From positions 62,001-126,000 of the forward strand of contig NZ_CALPDH010000008.1 of NCBI RefSeq assembly GCF_943193215.1: a stretch of 64,000 nt of DNA, in the 5' to 3' direction. The DNA is from Acetatifactor aquisgranensis. GTDB lineage: Bacteria > Bacillota > Clostridia > Lachnospirales > Lachnospiraceae. Positions within the stretch are counted from its first letter, which is position 1. Each line of letters starts with the position of its first letter. Below are positions 59,334 through 64,000 of the stretch, in pieces. The position numbers were made by a program, and so were the translations under genes. The notes beneath the pieces are model-generated. The model was not told where the DNA came from and searched no databases. It saw only the letters and a program-made list of their open reading frames with translations.

Positions 59334-59537
59334 ATGGACGAGAACAAAATGATTGATGACCTCGTAAATATGCTGGATTCCGGCATGGCCGGAGGTGTGG
59401 GACATGTGAACGTGGACTACGACCAGCAGGTTGAAGAGTCAAAGAGCGTTCAGACGATGGGCTGCACGGATTGTTCCAGGACACCGTTGGCCTGCAGCGT
59501 ACCCACCCTTGAGCAGGGGCTGGACGATTATCAATAG
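59334..59537 (+). CDS. Small Cys-containing paralogue of the PFL linker, second gene of the split PFL operon
   Basis: 67 residues, with AGGAGGTACT directly before the ATG, so clearly meant to be translated. Residues 5-30 (IDDLVNMLD, GVGHVNVDYDQQ) align with the start of the 80-residue radical-domain protein (VDNLVNLLD, GGHHLNVNVLNRD). Where that protein has the glycyl radical loop this one has a different tail with three Cys (C44, C47, C54: MGCTDCSRTPLAC) and no RVSGYAV. So it is a paralogue lacking the radical Gly. Possible roles are placeholder, redox or metal-binding partner, or regulator; none is established. Confidence 0.8.
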   Translation: MDENKMIDDLVNMLDSGMAGGVGHVNVDYDQQVEESKSVQTMGCTDCSRTPLACSVPTLEQGLDDYQ

Positions 59538-59636
59538 TCCTGCCTCTCATGCAATAAAGTGAATATGGTACAGATACATTCCTGCATCTGTACCACAAAA
59601 TCTCATATAATGTAAATATATAAGGAGGAAAATATT

Positions 59637-59879
59637 ATGGCTACAAACAATGCACAGGTTGACAACCTCGTTAACTTACTTGACGGCTATGCTACAAAGG
59701 GCGGCCATCACCTCAACGTAAACGTGCTGAACAGAGATATGCTCCTGGACGCTCAGAAGCATCCCGAGAACTATCCTCAGCTGACCATCCGCGTGTCCGG
59801 ATATGCCGTTAACTTCATCAAGCTCACTCCCGAGCAGCAGGCTGACGTCATTTCCCGTACTTTCCATGAGGCCATTTAA
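59637..59879 (+). CDS. Split pyruvate formate-lyase: glycyl radical subunit (GrcA/YfiD-like)
   Basis: 80 residues: linker helix VDNLVNLLDGYATKGGHH, LNVNVLNRDMLLDAQKHPEN, then YPQLTIRVSGYAVNF with radical Gly55 and the closing helix TPEQQADVISRTFHEAI. This is exactly the portion missing from the 678-residue core; core plus this protein totals 758 residues. It resembles the E. coli spare part GrcA (YfiD) and phage T4 Y06I, which replace oxygen-cleaved PFL ends, but here it must be the obligatory supplier of the radical. AAGGAGG precedes the ATG. Confidence 0.92.
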   Translation: MATNNAQVDNLVNLLDGYATKGGHHLNVNVLNRDMLLDAQKHPENYPQLTIRVSGYAVNFIKLTPEQQADVISRTFHEAI

Positions 59880-59910
59880 TCCGTTTGGCATCAGGTAACA
59901 AGATGGGCTT

Positions 59911-59940
59911 AACCCCGGGGAGAGAAATCTCTCCGGGGTT
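59911..59940 (+). promoter_or_regulatory. Stable hairpin between the glycyl radical subunit and the activase gene
   Basis: AACCCCGGGGAGAG (59911-59924) and CTCTCCGGGGTT (59929-59940) pair over 12 bp with a 2-nt bulge and AAAT loop. The T-run is short (GGTTTC), so partial termination or 3' end protection of the upstream small-subunit mRNA is likely rather than full stop. Confidence 0.65.
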
Positions 59941-59969
59941 TCATGGACATTAGAAAGAGCGGTAATCTT

Positions 59970-60716
59970 ATGCAAGGCAGAATTCATTCATTAGAGAGCT
60001 TTGGAACGGTTGACGGTCCCGGCACACGTTTTGTGGTATTCGTGCAGGGCTGTCCCATGCGCTGCGCCTATTGCCACAATCCCGATACATGGGATTTGAG
60101 CGGCGGCACGCTCATGGAGCCTTCCTACATCATCGAGCAATATGAGAAGAACGAAGCATTCTATGCAAACGGCGGAGGCCTGACTGTCACCGGCGGCGAG
60201 CCGCTGATGCAGGTGGATTTCATGATTGACCTGTTCACGCTGGCCAAAGAGAGAGACATCCATACCTGTATCGACAGTTCCGGCATAGCTTTCAATCCGG
60301 ACAACGAACCGTTATTGCAGAAGCTGGACAAACTGATGACGCTGACAGACCTGGTCATGCTGGACATCAAACATATCGACCCCGAGAAACATCGGGAGCT
60401 TACCATGCAGCCCAATGAGAACATCCTGAAGTTCGCAGCCTATCTCAACGAGAAGCATGTGGACATGTGGATACGCCATGTGGTAGTGCCCGGCATCACA
60501 GATGACGAAAAGTATCTGTTCGATTTAGGATACTTCATCGGCCAGTTCGACAATCTGAAAGCTTTGGATGTGCTTCCGTACCATACCATGGGCGAGAAGA
60601 AATACGAGAGCCTGGGGATGGAATACAAGCTGAGGGGTGTCCCTGCCATGGATAAGGATAAACTGCTGGACAAAAAGAAAGCAATCATTGACGGAATCAA
60701 AAAAAGACGATCATAA
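59970..60716 (+). CDS. pflA: Pyruvate formate-lyase activating enzyme
   Basis: 248 residues from ATG 59970 (AGAGCGG 7 nt upstream; an in-frame ATG at 59943 touches the hairpin). Radical SAM enzyme that abstracts H from the PFL glycine. Cluster motif C28-x3-C32-x2-C35 in GCPMRCAYCHNPDTW, then TVTGGEPLMQVDFM, CIDSSGIAF, VMLDIKHIDPEKHREL, and PYHTMGEKKYESLGMEY. Length matches E. coli PflA (246). Its substrate here should be the separate 80-residue glycyl subunit. Confidence 0.95.
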   Translation: MQGRIHSLESFGTVDGPGTRFVVFVQGCPMRCAYCHNPDTWDLSGGTLMEPSYIIEQYEKNEAFYANGGGLTVTGGEPLMQVDFMIDLFTLAKERDIHTCIDSSGIAFNPDNEPLLQKLDKLMTLTDLVMLDIKHIDPEKHRELTMQPNENILKFAAYLNEKHVDMWIRHVVVPGITDDEKYLFDLGYFIGQFDNLKALDVLPYHTMGEKKYESLGMEYKLRGVPAMDKDKLLDKKKAIIDGIKKRRS

Positions 60717-60730
60717 AGGAGGATACTGCA

Positions 60731-60898
60731 ATGGCATATGTAATCGGCGATACTTGTGTAGCTTGCGGTGCATGCGAGGCACAGTGCCCTGTAGGCGCTA
60801 TCAGCATGGGAGACGGCAAGTTTGAAATCGATCCCGAAAAGTGCATCGAGTGCGGTGCATGCGCAGGCGCTTGCCCTACCGGCGCTATCACACAGTAA
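60731..60898 (+). CDS. 2[4Fe-4S] ferredoxin at the end of the PFL operon
   Basis: 55 residues with AAAGGAGG before the ATG. Two classical clusters: CVACGACEAQCPVGAI and CIECGACAGACPTGAI, eight Cys in all, with a two-fold repeat and no additional domain. Located 14 nt after pflA, which needs a low-potential electron donor to reduce its cluster, so a dedicated donor role is likely. Confidence 0.93.
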   Translation: MAYVIGDTCVACGACEAQCPVGAISMGDGKFEIDPEKCIECGACAGACPTGAITQ

Positions 60899-60913
60899 CA
60901 ATCATTTATCCGG

Positions 60914-60950
60914 GGCGCTTCCTACAACAGGAAGCGCCTCTTCTTTTTCC
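60914..60950 (+). terminator. Terminator of the PFL operon
   Basis: GGCGCTTCCT (60914-60923) pairs with AGGAAGCGCC (60929-60938), followed by CTCTTCTTTTT. The converging gene's stop codon lies within this stem region. Confidence 0.8.
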
Positions 60951-61641
60951 CCTCCGTCCCAGGCTGTTCATTCTCCGGCTTTTCCTGATTCTTTTTATCC
61001 GAATCTTTCTCCGGCTTCGCTTTCCTGGTGCGGCTCTTCTTGCGCAGAAGCTCGTCCATTTTTTTAAAATGCTCCTCGTCCCGCTCTGCCAGCATCCTGT
61101 CCCTGGCTTCCTCCCGCTCCTCCTGCATGCGGAACTGATAGTCCAGCTCTTTCACCACACTCTCCCGGATCTCGCGGGTCAGATCTTTGTTATTCTCCTG
61201 CAGAGTCTGGCGTATCAGCTGCTGCAGCAGCCATTGGAGCCTCCTGGATTTATCCTCCCTGGATTCCTGCATGGCTTCCGGCTCCCTGCTCTTATTGGGA
61301 ACGATGTCTATGGCAAGCCCGCCTGTCCTCTCTGCCATATCTGTCCGATAATCCGCCTCTTCCCTTATCTGGTCTTCCGCCGCGCTCTCCTGCACCGAAT
61401 CGGGAGGCAGCACATCCAATTTTCCGTCTTTCAATATCATCTTGATTGCTTTCAACTGCAGTCCCCTCTCTTTCATTCCTTTTATCTGCTTAAAACGCTC
61501 CACATCCTCTTCCGTGTAGTAACGGTGGCCCAGCTCATTGCGCTTGATGGGCAGATGAAGTTCCTCCTCCCAGTAGCGCAGCACATGGCTCTCCACCTTC
61601 ACTTCCTTTGCCGCATCTGAAATCAATAAATAATTGCCCAT
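60922..61641 (-). CDS. MerR-type HTH protein with long charged coiled-coil tail
   Basis: 239 residues from ATG 61641, with AAGGAGAAAGA upstream. N-terminal MerR winged helix: LLISDAAKEVKVESHVLRYW, EELHLPIKRNELGHRYYTEE, DVERFKQIKGMKERGLQLKA. Residues 85-200 are a variable linker and long helices, ending in a highly basic/acidic tail (RKKSRTRKAKPEKDSDKK). No effector domain, so the layout recalls RacA-like chromosome-associated proteins more than metal or drug sensors. Follows dnaB on the same strand beyond a terminator. Role unknown. Confidence 0.8.
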   Translation of the reverse strand: MGNYLLISDAAKEVKVESHVLRYWEEELHLPIKRNELGHRYYTEEDVERFKQIKGMKERGLQLKAIKMILKDGKLDVLPPDSVQESAAEDQIREEADYRTDMAERTGGLAIDIVPNKSREPEAMQESREDKSRRLQWLLQQLIRQTLQENNKDLTREIRESVVKELDYQFRMQEEREEARDRMLAERDEEHFKKMDELLRKKSRTRKAKPEKDSDKKNQEKPENEQPGTEGKKKRRFLL

Positions 61642-61711
61642 TCTTTCTCCTTTCCTTTGAAGTAATGCCGTCAGCTTTGCTGACAATATACCTCTGGGCG
61701 CCCCTGCGCAT

Positions 61712-61747
61712 AAAAAAGAGAACAAGCATATCTGCTCATTCTCTTTT
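61712..61747 (-). terminator. Terminator of the gdpP-rplI-dnaB transcript
   Basis: On the minus strand GAGAATGAGC (61743-61734) pairs with GCTTGTTCTC (61727-61718), two G-U pairs, followed by six T (61717-61712). Confidence 0.75.
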
Positions 61748-61778
61748 GTAAGTTTTCCCAATTATATATCAGCTTCTG

Positions 61779-63122
61779 TCAGTCCCCTGCCGGCTTGTGC
61801 TCCAGATTCATGAACCTCTGGTATTCCGGCAGCCACGCCAGCTCCACCGTGCCTATGGGACCGTTTCTCTGCTTGGCGATGATAATCTCGGCGATTCCTT
61901 TCTTTTCCGAATCATGATTATAATAATCATCCCTGTATATGAACATGACCACGTCGGCGTCCTGCTCAATGGCTCCCGACTCTCGCAAATCGGACAATAT
62001 GGGACGGTGATCGGGCCTCTGCTCCACTGCCCGGGAAAGCTGCGAGAACGCGATTACCGGTACGGACAGCTCTCTCGCCACCGCTTTCAGGGAGCGGGAT
62101 ATCTCGGATATCTCCTGCTGCCTCGATTCGGTTTTCCCATTTCCTGTCATCAGCTGCAGATAGTCGATCAGTATCATGGAGAGATTGTGCTCCAGCTTAT
62201 ATTTGCGGCATTTGGAGCGCAGCTCCGCAATGCCGATGCCCGGCGTGTCGTCGATAATCAGGGAGGACCTGCCGATCACTCCGGCGCTCTCAATCAGCTT
62301 CTCCCACTCCTGATCGTTCATCTGGCCTGTGCGGAGCTTCTGGGAATCCACGCTGGACTCCATGGAGAACATTCGGTTCACCAGCTGCTCCTTGCTCATT
62401 TCCAGACTGAATATGGCCACTGTCAAGCCTTTCTTGAACGCGGCGTGTCTGGCCAGGTTCAGCTCGAAAGCGGTCTTTCCCATGGAGGGACGGGCCGCTA
62501 TCAGCACCAAATCAGAGGGCTGCAGCCCAGCCGTGCGATAATCCAGATCCAGAAAACCTGTAGGGACCCCTGTGACGCTCCCCCGGTTCTTTGCCGCCGC
62601 CTCTATCTTGTCCATGGCATTCATGACCACCTGCCTGATTGGCACATAGGAGTCGGTGGTACGCTTCTGCACCAGCTGAAAGACACGTTTTTCGGTATCT
62701 TCCAATATGTATTCCAGACTTTCCCTGCCCGCATAACAGGTGTTGGCAATGTCCTCGTTCAGCCGGATCAGGCGGCGCAGCGTAGCCTTTTCCGCCACAA
62801 TGGCGGCATAGGACTTGATATTCGCAGATATCAGCGGCGCGCTGAGAAGCTCCCTGACAAATTCCAGGCTGCTGACCTCCGGCGGCACATCCTTAGTCCG
62901 CAGGCGCTCCTGAAGCGTCACAAGATCCACCGGGCTTCCGGCATCATGCAGCTCGCACATCGTGTCGAACAGGACGCCGTACTGCCTGTTGTAAAAATCC
63001 TCGCCGCTTATCAGCTCCGAGGCGGTGGCTATGGCCTCCCTGTCCAGCAGCATGGAGCCGATTACGGACTGCTCTGCCTCCATGTTGTGGGGCAATATCC
63101 TTTTAAGTACGTTCTCTTCCAT
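61779..63122 (-). CDS. dnaB: Replicative DNA helicase DnaB (DnaC in Bacillus)
   Basis: 447 residues. Hexameric helicase of the replication fork. N-terminal domain (MLLDREAIATASELISGEDF, VDLVTLQERL), RecA-like motor with Walker A IAARPSMGKTAF, FSLEMSKEQLVNRM, Walker B LSMILIDYLQLM, and VIAFSQLSRAVEQR, DLRESGAIEQDADVVMFIYR. Four nt after rplI. Its probable loaders are encoded at 11698-13842. Confidence 0.97.
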   Translation of the reverse strand: MEENVLKRILPHNMEAEQSVIGSMLLDREAIATASELISGEDFYNRQYGVLFDTMCELHDAGSPVDLVTLQERLRTKDVPPEVSSLEFVRELLSAPLISANIKSYAAIVAEKATLRRLIRLNEDIANTCYAGRESLEYILEDTEKRVFQLVQKRTTDSYVPIRQVVMNAMDKIEAAAKNRGSVTGVPTGFLDLDYRTAGLQPSDLVLIAARPSMGKTAFELNLARHAAFKKGLTVAIFSLEMSKEQLVNRMFSMESSVDSQKLRTGQMNDQEWEKLIESAGVIGRSSLIIDDTPGIGIAELRSKCRKYKLEHNLSMILIDYLQLMTGNGKTESRQQEISEISRSLKAVARELSVPVIAFSQLSRAVEQRPDHRPILSDLRESGAIEQDADVVMFIYRDDYYNHDSEKKGIAEIIIAKQRNGPIGTVELAWLPEYQRFMNLEHKPAGD

Positions 63123-63126
63123 CGCT

Positions 63127-63573
63127 TCACGCTTCTACCACTTTCACCATTAGCTTCCCTGTCACCTGGGGGTGCAGCTTGATGGGCACCTCGTAGGAGC
63201 CGAAATTCTTCAGGCTCTCTGTCAGCTGAATCTTCTTCTTATCGATTTCGATATTATGCTGCTCCTGGCAGGCCGCGGCGATTTCCTTGGAGGATACGGA
63301 TCCGAAAGTCCTTCCGCCCTCTCCTCCTTTGATTTTCACCACGATATGCTTGTCCTCCAGCTGAGCGGCCAGAGCCTTTGCCGCCTCCATCTGCTCCTGG
63401 GCACGCTTGTCCTCATTGGCTTTCTTAAGCTTTAAATCATTCATATTTCCGGCCGTGGCCTCGATGCCGATTTTCTTGGGCAGGACATAATTTCTTGCGT
63501 ATCCGTCGCTGACATCGATGACATCGCCTTTCTTGCCCAGCTTTTTCTCGTCCTGTAACAATATAATCTTCAT
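63127..63573 (-). CDS. rplI: 50S ribosomal protein L9
   Basis: 148 residues. N-terminal rRNA-binding domain MKIILLQDEKKLGKKGDVID with VSDGYARNYVLPKKIG, connecting helix, and C-terminal domain with GRTFGSVSSKEIA and VPIKLHPQVTGKLMVKV. In the conserved order gdpP-rplI-dnaB. Confidence 0.97.
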   Translation of the reverse strand: MKIILLQDEKKLGKKGDVIDVSDGYARNYVLPKKIGIEATAGNMNDLKLKKANEDKRAQEQMEAAKALAAQLEDKHIVVKIKGGEGGRTFGSVSSKEIAAACQEQHNIEIDKKKIQLTESLKNFGSYEVPIKLHPQVTGKLMVKVVEA

Positions 63574-63600
63574 TTTCTCATATCCTTTCTCAATTGCTGT

Positions 63601-64000
63601 CTATATTTCTCCATTCTCCAGCATGCTGTCAAGGGTCCGCTTCAGCACGCCCATGGCTTCGATGATACCCACGCCTTCCATCTGGCAGGCCGCCGCGTTC
63701 AGATGTCCGCCGCCGCCCATGCGCTCCATGATGACCTGTACATTGACTTCATCAATGGACCGGGCGCTGATATGTATCTTGCCCTGAAAGTCCGTGAGCA
63801 CAAAGCTGGCCTTGATTCCCTTGATGTTCAGCAGTTCATTTGCAGCCTGTGCGCCGATGATCGTGGGATTGGGCAGATCTTCGGCAGTGCAGATGGAGAT
63901 GGTAAAGCTCTGTTTGTAGATTTCAGCCTGGCTCACCGCATCCGCCTTGGCCTTATACCCTGCGGCCTCCTCCCTGAACAGCTTGCGCACCCTGGTCACA
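63601..64000 (-). CDS. gdpP: Cyclic-di-AMP phosphodiesterase GdpP, C-terminal part
   Basis: The frame is open to the window edge; about 133 C-terminal residues are visible. They contain the end of the DHH/DHHA1 phosphoesterase: ANELLNIKGIKASFVLTDFQ, IHISARSIDEVNVQ, and the substrate-binding GGGGHLNAAACQM. Position directly before rplI and dnaB identifies it as the membrane c-di-AMP phosphodiesterase GdpP (YybT) rather than NrnA; the PAS, GGDEF and DHH parts lie outside the window. Confidence 0.88.
   Translation of the reverse strand, partial: VTRVRKLFREEAAGYKAKADAVSQAEIYKQSFTISICTAEDLPNPTIIGAQAANELLNIKGIKASFVLTDFQGKIHISARSIDEVNVQVIMERMGGGGHLNAAACQMEGVGIIEAMGVLKRTLDSMLENGEI

Noticed and set aside
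59334..59537. 67-codon gene considered as a frameshifted fragment of the 80-residue radical subunit
   Set aside because: It has its own start, strong ribosome site, diverged sequence and a distinct Cys tail, and the radical loop is not recoverable in another frame of that segment.

Overview
The window looks like chromosomal DNA from a Gram-positive, spore-forming anaerobe of the Lachnospiraceae (Clostridia). Supporting signs are moderately high GC with Clostridia-type gene pairs and orders (glgC-glgD; tsaC-rpiB-upp next to an atp operon; gdpP-rplI-dnaB), sporulation/germination-type genes (spoVG, a CwlD-type amidase, a SleB-domain hydrolase), a meso-diaminopimelate dehydrogenase, a pyruvate formate-lyase operon, and AGGAGG-type ribosome binding sites throughout. 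No rRNA, tRNA or CRISPR array was seen. Assignment to family is an inference; no marker gene was compared.

Layout. 1-4698 (minus): the 5' part of pth, then an AT-rich restriction-modification island (small HTH protein, two cytosine-5 methyltransferases, a NO VEIN/DUF3883 nuclease-like protein, Vsr). 4814-6810: an ABC-F ribosome-protection-type ATPase behind a long leader. 6848-9835 (minus): spoVG and the glycogen pair glgC-glgD. 10019-15165 (plus): murC, a cluster of DnaA boxes, a DnaD-type primosome gene, a DnaI-type helicase loader and prs. 15172-20025 (minus): four lineage-type genes, including a membrane-anchored protein with a degenerate C39-like domain. 20137-27456 (minus): the complete F-type ATPase operon atpZ-I-B-E-F-H-A-G-D-C, whose c subunit carries a Na+-type ion-binding signature. 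27743-33792: a DUF402 protein, a peculiar branched inverted repeat, a SleB hydrolase, upp, rpiB, tsaC and an AAA-ATPase-like/PD-(D/E)XK protein. 34013-40510: an accessory stretch with a truncated merR, a serine hydrolase, an AmmeMemoRadiSam locus (MEMO-AMMECR1 fusion plus radical SAM protein with two extra genes between them) and a VbhA/Fic module fused by deletion to a CE2-type esterase. 40655-46156 (minus): an ABC exporter pair interrupted by an IS110-family element that landed inside a coding 24-bp palindromic repeat array. 46461-49890: a DegV protein, an autoregulated XRE/membrane pair and ddh with a 20-bp tandem repeat in its 5' UTR. 49930-54863: an amidase gene fragment, a two-gene AAA ATPase plus DpnII/MboI-like nuclease cassette, then cwlD and a GH18 protein. 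55071-56913: a small unknown, mecA, a DUF1858 protein. 57164-60946: a pyruvate formate-lyase operon in which the enzyme is split. 60922-64000 (minus): a MerR-type protein, dnaB, rplI and the C-terminal part of gdpP.

The most interesting system is the split pyruvate formate-lyase: a 678-residue core with the Cys-Cys active site but no glycyl radical domain, a 67-residue Cys-containing paralogue of the linker, an 80-residue protein carrying the glycyl radical loop, then the activating enzyme and a small 2[4Fe-4S] ferredoxin. Core plus 80-residue protein (758) equals one normal PFL. The second is the IS110 element, whose 5' noncoding region can fold into a bridge-RNA-like stem-loop with loop sequences that match its actual insertion site and its right end. 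The third is the AAA ATPase/DpnII-like nuclease cassette, a candidate defence system without a methyltransferase.
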